Source: DATKEJ01 sp963768715
GTDB lineage: Bacteria > Bacteroidota > Rhodothermia > Rhodothermales > DATKEJ01
Length of the DNA: 64,000 bases
NCBI GenBank assembly: GCA_963768715.1
Contig: CAVYJC010000004.1
Location: 186,001-250,000 of the forward strand
Direction: 5' to 3'
The notes below the pieces were generated by a model. That model saw nothing but the letters and a program-made list of their open reading frames with translations. It was not told the DNA's origin and made no database searches. Of the stretch, positions 1-10,328 are shown piece by piece. Numbering within the stretch: position 1 is the stretch's first letter; each line of letters starts with the position of its first letter. Position numbers and translations under genes: made by a program.

Positions 1-1971
1 CAGTTTGCCGGATACGACGCCATGCCGTCAGTCACAGTCTCTACAGACAAGGCATCCTACCAACAGTTTGAGGCGGTCGTTGCTACCGTCAATGTGACAA
101 ATACGTCAAGTCGGTTCCAGGATTGGGGCCCGCCAGTTTGGCGTCAGGCAACGGCGCTCCATTTCGAGATTACATCTCCCGACTCGCAGTTCGTTCCCCG
201 ACACCCGATTCTGGCTGTCGAGGGGATCCACATCGGACCGACTCCGAAGGTGACCTATGCTCCAGGACAAACACGATCTGCTTCCTTCAATCTTCTGCCC
301 GGGGTCGATCTGTGGAGCAAGCTAGGCACCTACAAACTGAGTGTATCAATCGATAAAGGTGGTCCGGCCGGCCGCGTGGAGTTGGACAACACAGTGTTCT
401 CAGTTGACAGCCTCTCGAGCCAGTGGACTACGATCGCCGATACTCTGGCGACAGCCGCAACATACACCTTCACAGGACGAGCCTGGACTTGGGGCGCTCC
501 TGACGTCAACAGTATGCTCGCGGTTGCCCTCGACAAGCCGAATCTACCTTTACACGTTGTTGAGTTCGCAAAGTGGGTTAGGGCAATCTACACAGAGCTA
601 GACTTTGGGGTTGACGATGAGAGGAGGGCTGCCCTCGATTTTGGGCCGCGTCCGACTGAGGCCAAGATTGACTCGCTGTATTCCGCCTTCCTTCAGGAAT
701 TTCCGTCGTCTCCTTTCGCGATAGCAGCAACCCAGCGATTAGCCGGGTTGCGAGACTATGTTGGTGCTGAGCTCTATGAATTGGATCCCAGTCCATTTGC
801 GGTTCGGGCACGATTATTCCTCGAGGGCGCCTACTACAACGGCTCAATGTTGTCCAACCTGAGCCCCCCTGAGGGCAATGCTCTGCCGCTCGATGGTCCT
901 TATGAGGACGAACCATGGAATTCGTCGTACCCAGCCTCGACGCCCATGCTCTCCGAAACGTTCGTCGACTGGGTCTACGGGCAGATTGTCGACACGTCTG
1001 CCACACCTGATAGCCTCGTCTCTGAAACGACCGGGATGTTATTGGAAAGCGGGTACGTCGGATTCGAATTTCCGCGCTTCCGCTCCGGGCATTATGCCCT
1101 TGTTGTCGATCACCGCAATCACGTCGCTGTCATATCAGACACGCTTGTTGATATGACGAGTGGATATGCGGAACACGACTTCACGACCGGCCACGCTCTG
1201 GCCGGCGTTCCGAATCCGCAGAAGCAGATCGTCTCAGGGCAGGACACGGTCTACGCGATGTGGGCGGGTGATGCCAATGGAGACGGCCTGGTCGCAGCAG
1301 CGGATTTCGACGCCTGGCTTCAGTCCACCACCGCTGGCGAGACGGGATATCGCGCCACCGACTTCAACATGGACAGGCAGGTAACCGCGCTCGATTTCAC
1401 GAAGTGGATTGCCAATACCACCGCCCACGCGGAGACAGGAATCAGCGACTCCTTATACAACGTCCTTTATCCGCCCGACGGAGGTGGGGCCGGCCTGACC
1501 ATTCAATCAGAGTTGACCGGTCCTCAGTGCTACGTGCGACTGAATGTAACTCGAAACACCGGGAATGATTACTGGGTCAACGTTGAGGCAAAAACAGATG
1601 TGGCCGATAAGACACTGGCCTCGATAACCATTGACGTCTTCTACGATTCATCAGAGGTAGCCCTGGTGAGCACCGAACCTGGCGTGTTGCAGGACGGGTA
1701 CCAGGCTGCGATATCGGAGCGCGTAAGAGAAAGTGGTCATTTCGTACGGGTCGACGTCAGAGCGAGCGGCATCCCGACCCAATCACTGGGCCATGATCTT
1801 GGACACGGATTGGGAGGTCGATTCGCACGCTGTACTTCAGCCGCACGCCGCCGAAACGTGACGCGGGCACGTCGATTCGCGCGCGATCGCATCGCCATCG
1901 ACTTCTTCACGGTTCATTGGAATGCAGGCGGCTACAACGGAACCGTCGGTTCCCCGGTAGAAATCCAGTAG
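1..1971 (+). CDS. secreted protein with dockerin-like and cohesin-like regions (5' partial)
   Basis: The frame is open from base 1 and no signal peptide follows the first ATG (base 22), so the true start lies to the left of the window. Around residues 413-465 (counted from base 22) there are two Asp-rich loops, GDANGDGLVAAADF and DFNMDRQVTALDF, the layout of a type I dockerin pair of calcium-binding repeats. Behind it lies a beta-rich stretch (about 495-590) that resembles a cohesin-like domain. The first 400 residues look extracellular and I do not recognise them. A stretch near bases 1800-1895 reads as Arg-rich low-quality sequence, while another frame gives a more natural peptide (TLYFSRTPP), so two compensating frameshifts are possible. 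The next gene, 2 bases downstream, is a T9SS-exported protein. Extracellular role inferred, function unknown. Confidence 0.6.
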   Translation, partial: QFAGYDAMPSVTVSTDKASYQQFEAVVATVNVTNTSSRFQDWGPPVWRQATALHFEITSPDSQFVPRHPILAVEGIHIGPTPKVTYAPGQTRSASFNLLPGVDLWSKLGTYKLSVSIDKGGPAGRVELDNTVFSVDSLSSQWTTIADTLATAATYTFTGRAWTWGAPDVNSMLAVALDKPNLPLHVVEFAKWVRAIYTELDFGVDDERRAALDFGPRPTEAKIDSLYSAFLQEFPSSPFAIAATQRLAGLRDYVGAELYELDPSPFAVRARLFLEGAYYNGSMLSNLSPPEGNALPLDGPYEDEPWNSSYPASTPMLSETFVDWVYGQIVDTSATPDSLVSETTGMLLESGYVGFEFPRFRSGHYALVVDHRNHVAVISDTLVDMTSGYAEHDFTTGHALAGVPNPQKQIVSGQDTVYAMWAGDANGDGLVAAADFDAWLQSTTAGETGYRATDFNMDRQVTALDFTKWIANTTAHAETGISDSLYNVLYPPDGGGAGLTIQSELTGPQCYVRLNVTRNTGNDYWVNVEAKTDVADKTLASITIDVFYDSSEVALVSTEPGVLQDGYQAAISERVRESGHFVRVDVRASGIPTQSLGHDLGHGLGGRFARCTSAARRRNVTRARRFARDRIAIDFFTVHWNAGGYNGTVGSPVEIQ

Positions 1972-1973
1972 CC

Positions 1974-2642
1974 ATGTTCAGGAAGTGTGCTCCAATAGCC
2001 ATAGTGGTGGCAGTCGCATCCACAGCCACCGCCCAGCCGGTCGCGAAACAATCCGATCTGGGTGCGTATGCCATTCCCTTCGCTTCCGAATCGAATCGGA
2101 TTGAGCTGGAGGTCGTCAACACGACGAGCGGTCCGCTGAAAGATGTGTCGGTCCACCTCAGCGCGGCTCCAACATGGCTTGCTTTTGACCAGACGACTAA
2201 GCCGAAATCGGCGCACTTAAGCCCGGTGAGCCAAAGACGGACGCTGTTTACGTTCGACCTGGACGAAAAAGCCCCAGTTGGCGAGGTGAGCGATGTGACA
2301 TTTGAGGTCTCGTCGGCGGCAAGGCAGCTCGAATCCAAGAGGATCAAGATCGAATCCGAGGCCCCGACCGAACTGACGCTTCGAGGCAATTACCCCAATC
2401 CCTTCAACCCCACGACCAGGATCGCCTACGCGATTCCCAAGGATGGCAACGTCCGCATCGAGGTCTTCAATTCGATCGGCCAGCGCGTTGCGCGTATCGT
2501 GGATGATGTCCAAAAGGCCGGCTATCAAGAGGGGTCGTGGAACGCAGCTACGTTCCCGAGCGGGGTCTATTTCTACAGCGTCGAGCTCAACGTGGAGGGG
2601 AAGAGGCGGGCCAAGCTGGGGAAGATGGTACTGGTGAAGTAG
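1974..2642 (+). CDS. small secreted protein with C-terminal T9SS type A sorting domain
   Basis: The 222-residue protein starts at the ATG just after the preceding stop. That start gives a clean signal peptide (MFRKCAPIAIVVAVASTATAQ), whereas the longer open frame from 1917 does not. The middle is a small beta-sandwich-like region. The last about 85 residues begin with RGNYPNPFNPTTRIAYAIP and end with SGVYFYSVE...KMVLVK, a classical type IX secretion sorting domain of the Bacteroidota/Rhodothermota kind. The protein should therefore cross the outer membrane by T9SS and lose or anchor this tail. Its close spacing to the dockerin gene suggests co-transcription. The binding or enzymatic role is unknown. 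Confidence 0.8.
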   Translation: MFRKCAPIAIVVAVASTATAQPVAKQSDLGAYAIPFASESNRIELEVVNTTSGPLKDVSVHLSAAPTWLAFDQTTKPKSAHLSPVSQRRTLFTFDLDEKAPVGEVSDVTFEVSSAARQLESKRIKIESEAPTELTLRGNYPNPFNPTTRIAYAIPKDGNVRIEVFNSIGQRVARIVDDVQKAGYQEGSWNAATFPSGVYFYSVELNVEGKRRAKLGKMVLVK

Positions 2643-2765
2643 CCATTCAGATTTCAAGACTCACAACGCAGATCAGGGAGAGAGACCAACCTGAGGGTTG
2701 CAGATGCGAGGTCCGGCGTTTGAAGCGCCTCCGTTGCGAAGATCGACGGCTCAGTGTTTCAGGTT

Positions 2766-3038
2766 TCAGTCCTTCGCCTCAACAAGCCACCCGTTGATGT
2801 ATTTGTGCAGCACACTCGAAATCAGCGTCTGATACGGTAAGCCTTCGCGAGATGCTGCCTTCTTGAACCGGCGGAGGTCACGCTCATTCATCCGGATATT
2901 GACCCGCTTGTCCTTGCGGAGGCTGTCACGCGCAGCCACACGATAACGCTCCGTCTCTTCTTTGAGGGCCGTCACGCTCTTCCAAGTATCCTGCTCGACT
3001 GATTCGAGGATATCTCGTTCTTCTTTCGTCAATTTCAT
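2766..3038 (-). CDS. CopG/ribbon-helix-helix family antitoxin, orphan
   Basis: The 90-residue protein starts at the ATG of MKLTKEERDILESVEQDTW, preceded by a strong GGGAGGAG ribosome-binding site about 7 bases upstream. A longer open frame to 3176 lacks such support. The N-terminal half is acidic and helical. The C-terminal half contains DKRVNIRMNERDLRRFKKAA and PYQTLISSVLHKYINGWL, matching CopG-type antitoxins that normally neutralise an RNase toxin and repress their own promoter through a ribbon-helix-helix. No toxin gene is visible on either side: downstream is the end of the T9SS protein and upstream is a repeat island. It is an orphan antitoxin or the remnant of a type II pair. Confidence 0.75.
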   Translation of the reverse strand: MKLTKEERDILESVEQDTWKSVTALKEETERYRVAARDSLRKDKRVNIRMNERDLRRFKKAASREGLPYQTLISSVLHKYINGWLVEAKD

Positions 3039-3589
3039 TTCGGGTCTCCTCCCAGGTATCTCCTGGTCAACTGCACTTTGGCAACAAGCGTTTGTTCCTG
3101 ACGTTACCACAGCCGCCTTGGAGTGGATCTGAAGCTTGAAACTGTGGTGGCGGCGCATATCAGCCAGACACCCCAACCTGACGTGTCAGGCGCCAGGTTT
3201 CAAGGTTTCGCTGCTGTGGTCTCTGCCATTCTTGGGCAACCTCCCCCGTCCCGACTGCGTCGGGACTGCCCCCTCGAGAGGGGGACCGTCGAGGCGGTCT
3301 CTCGCACCGTCGCGCGGGCGGACGTGACAGCCAAGAATCGAGGTGCCCGCGCGCTTTCACAAAGGCGGTCGTGTCATCCCGAACACGCCGCAGGCGTGGA
3401 GGGACCTCTCCGGGGATGCCCCGAGCCGTTGTCGGTGGATCCCGGAGAGACCGTGTCGTGGCAAATCCGATGGCGACCTCCCCCGGCTTCCTCCGAATAA
3501 ATTCTGAGTCAGCCGCCCCCTCGAGAGGGGGACCGGGTCGTGGCACGGGCTGGCACGCTGGCACGCGGCACCTCGCACTTCGCACCGAT
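3039..3589. repeat. gene-free repeat and hairpin island downstream of nuoH
   Basis: No gene is visible here. It holds a run of strong inverted repeats: GTCCCGAC/GTCGGGAC (3248-3266), CCCCCT/AGGGGG (3269-3284), CACGCC/GGCGTG (3385-3399), CTCTCCGGG/CCCGGAGAG (3406-3449) and a second CCCCCT/AGGGGG (3516-3531). The 20-mer GCCCCCTCGAGAGGGGGACC occurs twice (from 3268 and 3515). ACCGKGTCGTGGC follows the hairpin arm at 3450 and at 3532. The right end (3541-3589) is a degenerate tract in which GCAC recurs at 3561, 3568, 3575 and 3582, a 7-bp period. No T-run marks a conventional terminator, although the hairpins could stop or protect the nuo transcript. Confidence 0.7.
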
Positions 3590-4618
3590 CTACATCGATG
3601 CCAATCCCAACACGATGAGCCCGATCAGCAGCACATTGAAAAGCGCGATCGGCAGGAGGTACTTCCATCCGAGCGTCATCAGCTGGTTGTACTTGAACCG
3701 CGGGAAGGTCCAGCGTACCCAAATGAAGACGAAGCAGATGAAGGATACCTTGATGAGCAGCGTCACGTGCTGGAGCAGGCCGAGGAGGATACTTCCGTCA
3801 AGCGACGGGAACGCCGAGAGCAGCAACGGTTGGAATGGAATGACGTAGCCGCCCAGAAACAGCGTCACGATCACGAAACTCGAAATGAACATGTTCACGT
3901 ACTCGGCAAGGAAAAACATGCCGAACTTCATGCCGCTGTACTCGGTGTGGTAGCCACCGACCAACTCCTGCTCCGCTTCCGGCAGGTCGAACGGCGCCCG
4001 GTTCGTCTCAGCGAACGCGGTGACGACGAAAATGATGAACCCAATGGGATTCTTGAAGGCGTTCCATCCCAAACCCATCCAGTTACTCTGCGCTTCGACG
4101 ATGTCGGTCAGGTTCAGTGAGCCGGTGAGGACGATCACCGAAACAACGGCCGCACCCATCGAAAGCTCGTAGGAAATCATTTGCGCAGATGAGCGCAACC
4201 CTCCGAGCAGTGCGTATTTGCTGTTCGACGACCAACCGGCCAGCGTCACGCCATACACAGAAAGCGACGTCAGACCGAGAATCACCAGAATCCCAACCCC
4301 CACGTCCGCTATGACCACTCCATGTGCCAGCGGGATAACCGAGATCGTCGTCATGGCAATCGTAACCATGAGATACGGCGCGAGCGAATGGATGAAGGAG
4401 TTGGCCTGACTCGGACGGATGTCCTCTTTGAAGAAGAGCTTCAGGACGTCCGCGAATGGCTGCAACAGACCGATCGGACCGACGCGGTTCGGCCCGATTC
4501 GCTCCTGCACGAAAGCCGCAATCCGACGTTCGGCATAGACGAGCGCCGACGCGGCAATCAGACACATGTTTACGAGCAGAAAGGCGATGATCGCTGTTGC
4601 CCAGAGAGGAATGTCCAT
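3590..4618 (-). CDS. nuoH: NADH-quinone oxidoreductase subunit H
   Basis: Membrane subunit of respiratory complex I that helps form the quinone chamber at the junction with the peripheral arm. The 342-residue length is normal. Family signatures are visible: AERRIAAFVQERIGPNRVG near residue 29 and PFDLPEAEQELVGGYHTEYS near residue 207, plus about eight hydrophobic helices. It is the last gene of a nuoABCDEFGH series read from right to left and follows nuoG by 17 bases. The usual next genes (nuoI and the antiporter-like nuoJ-N) do not follow: the operon ends in the repeat island. Confidence 0.97.
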   Translation of the reverse strand: MDIPLWATAIIAFLLVNMCLIAASALVYAERRIAAFVQERIGPNRVGPIGLLQPFADVLKLFFKEDIRPSQANSFIHSLAPYLMVTIAMTTISVIPLAHGVVIADVGVGILVILGLTSLSVYGVTLAGWSSNSKYALLGGLRSSAQMISYELSMGAAVVSVIVLTGSLNLTDIVEAQSNWMGLGWNAFKNPIGFIIFVVTAFAETNRAPFDLPEAEQELVGGYHTEYSGMKFGMFFLAEYVNMFISSFVIVTLFLGGYVIPFQPLLLSAFPSLDGSILLGLLQHVTLLIKVSFICFVFIWVRWTFPRFKYNQLMTLGWKYLLPIALFNVLLIGLIVLGLASM

Positions 4619-4635
4619 AGCTTGCGTGAATTGCT

Positions 4636-6369
4636 TCAGGAGGCGTCAGTCGAAACGTCGGCTGCGAGGCGCGTGCCGTGAAGGCCCATGGCATCGTACG
4701 TCGCATCCTTGAGTGCCGGAATTTTGTCCGCGATTTCCTGCATGATCGCTTTGGGACTCTTGAACCGAAGGTCGTGGCCAACCTTCTCGGCGACGTCCTG
4801 CAGCAGATCCCACGAGGGCCGGCAGTCGATCGTGTTGGACTCGTTGTACCAGCGATCGAACGGCGTTCCGTGCCGGTCGGGCCGGCTCTTGCCCATTTCC
4901 ATGACGAGCGATCGATTGATCGAACGGATCGCCTTGGCGGGACGAAGCCGCTGGGCAATCCCGTCGACGTTGACCATCGTTCCAGCCGTCTCCACGACCA
5001 TTGCCGCAGGCAGCGCCACACGCGCGTGCGGGAGCACGTGGTTCGTCGTTCGATGGTAGTGGAGGATCACGACCTTCCCGGATAGATCCTCGACAGCGAG
5101 GGCTCCAGCGGCGATCGGATCATCCTCGAGCAGGTAAACGACCGCAGCCTCTGCAACCAGCTTCTTGAGTTGCGCACCATCGACGGTTTGCAGGCCGAGT
5201 GCCTGGCAACCCGCCGCATTCGGCGCCTTGTCGTCCGTCACGAGCCAGCCGTCGCCCGACCCCTCTGCGACGTGCGAAAGGAACACCGGAGTAGCATTGC
5301 CGGTGGCCTCTGCGAGGCGCATCAGGAGGTAATTGTCCTCGACCGTAGCATGTGCGGACGCGATGAACAGCACTTTCCCTTTGGCCTCGGCCAGAAGCTC
5401 AGCCGCCGATGCGATCGCGCCATCCCAATCGACTGGCACAAGCGAGCCGTCGCCGGATCGTTCTTCCGGTCCGTGCTGCGGTCGATCTTCGTTGAACCGT
5501 TTGTAGTCGAGGCGATCCTCATCTGCCATCCAGTATTCGTTGACGGCGAGGTTCTGGCGCGGCGTGATCTGAACGATCAGATTGTCTCGGACCCAGTATT
5601 CGACGTTCACGCCTTTACTCGAATGGACGGAAATCGACGGCGTGTGGCTCGTCTCCCAAACGCGAGCTTTGAAACGATAGTCGGTCGACGTGAGCGCCCC
5701 AACGGGGCAGATGTCGACGACGTTCATCGAATACGGCTCATCGAAGGTCATCCCCGGCGCCGTCATAGGGAAGTTCTTCACGCCGCGCATGCCGATCGTG
5801 AGCTGATTCGATTTCGAAATCTCCTCCGTAAAGCGCGTGCACCGCGTGCAGTTAATGCACCGCTCGGCATCGAGGGTAACGCGGGGTCCGAGCTGTACCC
5901 TCTTGGGTTTGTGCACCTTCTCGAATTCGAAGCGCGAGCCTTCGGGACCGTACTTGTAGGCCTGGTTCTGGAGCGGGCAGTGTCCGGCCTGGTCACAGAT
6001 CGGGCAATCGAGCGGATGGTTGATGAGCAGGAACTCGAGATTGTCTTCCTGTGCGCCGGCTACCTCGTCACTTGTTCGGTGCGTCTGAACGACCATGCCG
6101 TCGGCCAGGTCGAGCGAGCAGCTCGTCTGCATCTTCGGGAAGAAATTGATGATCGGCGCCCCGTCGTCATCCGTTTCGATCTGGCCGGTCTCTCGATTCT
6201 TGGCGGGCATCCCCGCTTTCACGAGGCACTGCCGGCAATTCGCAGGCACCGACATGGCCGGGTGATAGCAAAAATGCGGCAGCTCTATTCCGTGATCCAG
6301 GCAGAATTGAAGCAGCTTCGTGCCTGGTTCAAACTCGAAGGCTTGGTCATCTATATGGACCGTTGGCAT
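4636..6369 (-). CDS. nuoG: NADH-quinone oxidoreductase subunit G (short form)
   Basis: Peripheral-arm subunit that passes electrons from NuoE/F toward the quinone. The N-terminus is a [2Fe-2S] ferredoxin-like domain (CYHPAMSVPANCRQC). Next come the [4Fe-4S] ligands HPLDCPICDQAGHC, then CINCTRCTRF...VDICPVGALT for the second [4Fe-4S] cluster. The C-terminal molybdopterin-oxidoreductase-like part is much shorter (577 residues in all) than in E. coli (about 900), as in several Bacteroidota-type complexes, and I see no obvious ligand set for the extra N7 cluster. It lies between nuoF and nuoH, 21 bases after nuoF. Confidence 0.95.
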   Translation of the reverse strand: MPTVHIDDQAFEFEPGTKLLQFCLDHGIELPHFCYHPAMSVPANCRQCLVKAGMPAKNRETGQIETDDDGAPIINFFPKMQTSCSLDLADGMVVQTHRTSDEVAGAQEDNLEFLLINHPLDCPICDQAGHCPLQNQAYKYGPEGSRFEFEKVHKPKRVQLGPRVTLDAERCINCTRCTRFTEEISKSNQLTIGMRGVKNFPMTAPGMTFDEPYSMNVVDICPVGALTSTDYRFKARVWETSHTPSISVHSSKGVNVEYWVRDNLIVQITPRQNLAVNEYWMADEDRLDYKRFNEDRPQHGPEERSGDGSLVPVDWDGAIASAAELLAEAKGKVLFIASAHATVEDNYLLMRLAEATGNATPVFLSHVAEGSGDGWLVTDDKAPNAAGCQALGLQTVDGAQLKKLVAEAAVVYLLEDDPIAAGALAVEDLSGKVVILHYHRTTNHVLPHARVALPAAMVVETAGTMVNVDGIAQRLRPAKAIRSINRSLVMEMGKSRPDRHGTPFDRWYNESNTIDCRPSWDLLQDVAEKVGHDLRFKSPKAIMQEIADKIPALKDATYDAMGLHGTRLAADVSTDAS

Positions 6370-6390
6370 CTTGAATCTCTTGATTACTAA

Positions 6391-7708
<1,318 letters not shown>

Positions 7709-7715
7709 AGGTCGA

Positions 7716-8378
7716 TCAGGAAAATCTTTCTGCTACGGGCTGGGTCTTGTACGTGTCGACGTGCTCCACGTCGGTCCGGCGATTGCCTCCCATTTCATCT
7801 TCATCCTGCGGAAGCGTGACGGAGACGAATTCGGGAAGCTCGCCCTTCTTGAGTCCGTCCAAGAGGGCATCGAGTCGCTCTGGCGTGAGGTTGTAGACGT
7901 AGGGTCCGTTGGCAACCTGGAGCATCGGACCCGACCCGCATGCGCCCAGACATTCGGCCTGCCGCAACGTAATGAGACCATCCTCGCTCGTTCCGCCTTC
8001 CTCGATGTTGAGCCGTTCGCACAAGTGGCCAAGCATGTCGTATCCACCGACGACCTGGCAGGCGAAGCAGGTACACACATCCAGCACGTACTTCCCTACG
8101 GGCTCCTTGTAGTATTGCGTGTAGAACGTTGCGACGCCGTAGACGTGGGCGTACGGCAGTTCCAGCGTATCGGCGACGAGCTGGATCACTTCTGGCGGCA
8201 GGTAGCCGAACTTCTCCTGCGCGATCCAGAGAACGCGCATCACAGCGCCCTGCGCCGTCGCGTACATTGCCTTGTACTTATCGATCTGCTCCAGTTCGGC
8301 AGACGAGAAGACGAGATCCTTTTCGGGAATTGCCCCTGTCGGCTCGCCCGGAAGATGCACGGTCTTGGATCCACTCAT
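7716..8378 (-). CDS. nuoE: NADH-quinone oxidoreductase subunit E
   Basis: Thioredoxin-fold [2Fe-2S] subunit that works with NuoF. The four cluster cysteines are visible as VCTCFAC (C-x4-C) and ECLGAC (C-x3-C). The preceding helix bundle has QEKFGYLPPEVIQLVADTL and VYGVATFYTQY, typical of the family. The 220 residues include an acidic C-terminal tail of about 35 residues beyond the core. The start ATG overlaps the nuoD stop (ATGA-type overlap), so the two are probably translationally coupled. nuoF begins 7 bases after its stop. Confidence 0.96.
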   Translation of the reverse strand: MSGSKTVHLPGEPTGAIPEKDLVFSSAELEQIDKYKAMYATAQGAVMRVLWIAQEKFGYLPPEVIQLVADTLELPYAHVYGVATFYTQYYKEPVGKYVLDVCTCFACQVVGGYDMLGHLCERLNIEEGGTSEDGLITLRQAECLGACGSGPMLQVANGPYVYNLTPERLDALLDGLKKGELPEFVSVTLPQDEDEMGGNRRTDVEHVDTYKTQPVAERFS

Positions 8379-9663
8379 TTGTCGGCCTCTCCCATCACCG
8401 GATCAAGCGACCCGATGATAATGACTGTGTCGGCGATCATACATCCTTCGAGCATCTGTTCGAGGCCTTGCAAGTTGGTAAAACTCGGCGCATTGATCCG
8501 CACGCGCCAGGGGCTGCCCGTTCCGTCGGATATCAGGAAAAAGCCCAGCTCACCCTTCGGCGCCTCAGTGGCATGGTACACTTCCGCTCCTTTGGGCGGA
8601 CAAACGCCCGTATCGGTCATCACGAAATCGTGGATCATGCCCTCCATGGAGAAATAGACTTCGTCTTTCGAGGCATAGCCCTGTTTGGCATTGTCGACTC
8701 GAATGGGACCTTCGATGGACGAAAGCCTGTCGAGGCACTGCCTGCAGATGAGAACGCTCTGCTTCATCTCCTCGAGTCGAACCATATATCGCGCGAACGA
8801 GTCGCCTTCTTCCCGGGTCGGGATATCGAATTCCAACTGGTCGTACACCAGGTACGGTTCGAATCGTCTGATGTCGAATTTCACCCCACTGGCGCGGAGG
8901 TTGGGGCCGGTCAGCCCGATGGCGATGGCGTCTTCTTTCGAAATCACGCCGACGCCCTGGTTCCGCTCGACCCAGATGCGATTGCGGTTCAGGAAGGGCA
9001 TCCATTCAAGCAACTCGGCGGAAAACTTCGGAAGGAAGTCTTCGATCATATCGACGGCGCGCGGCGAAAGGTCGGATGCGAGGCCGCCGATTCGCGAGTG
9101 TGAGACGGTAAATCTCGCTCCGCAGACTTCATCGAAGAGCGAGTAGAGCACCTCCCGGTATTTGAACGTCCACAGAAAGACCGAGAGAGCGCCGGCATCC
9201 ATCACCATGGTGCCCATCCAGAGCAGGTGCGAGGAGATGCGGGCGAGCTCGGACATCAGCGTGCGGATAAACTGAGCGCGCTCCGGGACCTCGATTCCCG
9301 CCAGCTTCTCGACCGCCAGGCAAATGCTACGTTGTTCGAGTACGGCGCGAGATAGTCCATGCGATCCGTGTAGGGCATGAACTCCTGGTACGTCTTGTTC
9401 TCTGCGAGCTTCTCGATACCGCGATGGAGGTATCCCAGATCGAGCACGGCAGACTTGATAGTCTCCCCGTCGAGCTTGAGCGCACAGCGAAGAACTCCGT
9501 GTGTGGCGGGATGCTGCGGACCCAGGTTGAGGGACATGTCCGCATCCAGCGGATCACCGCTCTTCTCCACGTGGAGATACTTCGATTCCAGCCGGGCGAA
9601 CAGACGCTCATTGTGCTTCGGCCAGAAGGAGAAGACCTCCGGATTTTGTGTCGGTACTTCCAT
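8375..9663 (-). CDS. nuoD: NADH-quinone oxidoreductase subunit D, interrupted by a frameshift
   Basis: 49-kDa-type subunit that forms the quinone-reducing site with NuoB. The N-terminal part (9256-9663) has LGPQHPATHGVLRCALKLDGE and LGYLHRGIEKLAE. The C-terminal part (8375-9256 and a little further) has SELARISSHLLWMG. Between them the frame slips near 9319: GCCTGG should be GCCCTGG, and adding one C gives NNVAFALAVEKLAGIEVPER, exactly the expected family sequence. The corrected protein is about 429 residues, normal for NuoD. It lies 6 bases after nuoC and overlaps nuoE by 4 bases. A second indel in the same operon favours sequencing error over gene decay. Confidence 0.9.
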
Positions 9664-9669
9664 GAGCGG

Positions 9670-10317
9670 CTATTCCGGGAATGGGGTTCTGCGGAGCGGC
9701 TTCGAGCCATGTGCGGCGGGGAACGGGTCGGCTTCGAGCACGCCGTCGTCGGTCTGTGACGGCAGCGGGAGCGATCCGGGCACGCCGAGCGACGGAAATT
9801 CCTTTCGCTGCGGGAAGTGTTCGAAATCCTCAGGCATGTACATCCGGCGCAGATCGGGATGGCCTTCAAACTGAATCCCGAGCATGTCCCAGCACTCGCG
9901 CTCGTTCCAGTCTGCAGCGGGAAAGACGAGGGTGACGGATGGAACGACCGGGTCTTCTTCCTCGACACGCACTTTCAGACGGATCCGCTTGCCGCGATCG
10001 AAAGAAATCAGGTTATAGAATACCTCGAAGCGCTCTTCCTCGGTGAATCGATCAATGCCGCCCAGGTCGGAGAGATAATGGTAACCGAGCTGCTCCTTCA
10101 GGTACGTACAAACGTCGACAATGGCGTCGCGGGTTACGTAAATGGTATGCTCGTTGGCGTAGAGCCCAACGTCCGTGATGCGGTCGCCAAACTCGTCCTG
10201 CAGTGCCGTGACGGCGTCTGAATCGAACGTGCTTTCTTTGGCGAGCGGATTCTTCTCAGCTGCCGACGGTTTCGGCGGGTCGACAGGGCTGAAGAGAAAA
10301 TTCAGCGTTTTTGCCAT
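9670..10317 (-). CDS. nuoC: NADH-quinone oxidoreductase subunit C
   Basis: 30-kDa-type scaffold subunit of the peripheral arm. I use the ATG at 10317 (MAKTLNFLFSPVDPP). The open frame runs on to 10710, but that extension lies antisense-like over nuoB and has no family sequence. Family signatures in the 215 residues: HYLSDLGGIDRF, FEVFYNLISFDRGKRIRLKVRV and ERECWDMLGIQFEGHPDLRR. The gap to nuoB is 11 bases and to nuoD 6 bases, a compact operon. C and D are separate genes here, not fused as in E. coli. Confidence 0.95.
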   Translation of the reverse strand: MAKTLNFLFSPVDPPKPSAAEKNPLAKESTFDSDAVTALQDEFGDRITDVGLYANEHTIYVTRDAIVDVCTYLKEQLGYHYLSDLGGIDRFTEEERFEVFYNLISFDRGKRIRLKVRVEEEDPVVPSVTLVFPAADWNERECWDMLGIQFEGHPDLRRMYMPEDFEHFPQRKEFPSLGVPGSLPLPSQTDDGVLEADPFPAAHGSKPLRRTPFPE

Positions 10318-10328
10318 CTCGTGAGGGG

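Noticed and set aside
5170..6390. 406-residue open frame antisense to nuoG
   Set aside because: It is the reverse-strand shadow of a strongly conserved gene; composition is Arg/His-rich with no domain.
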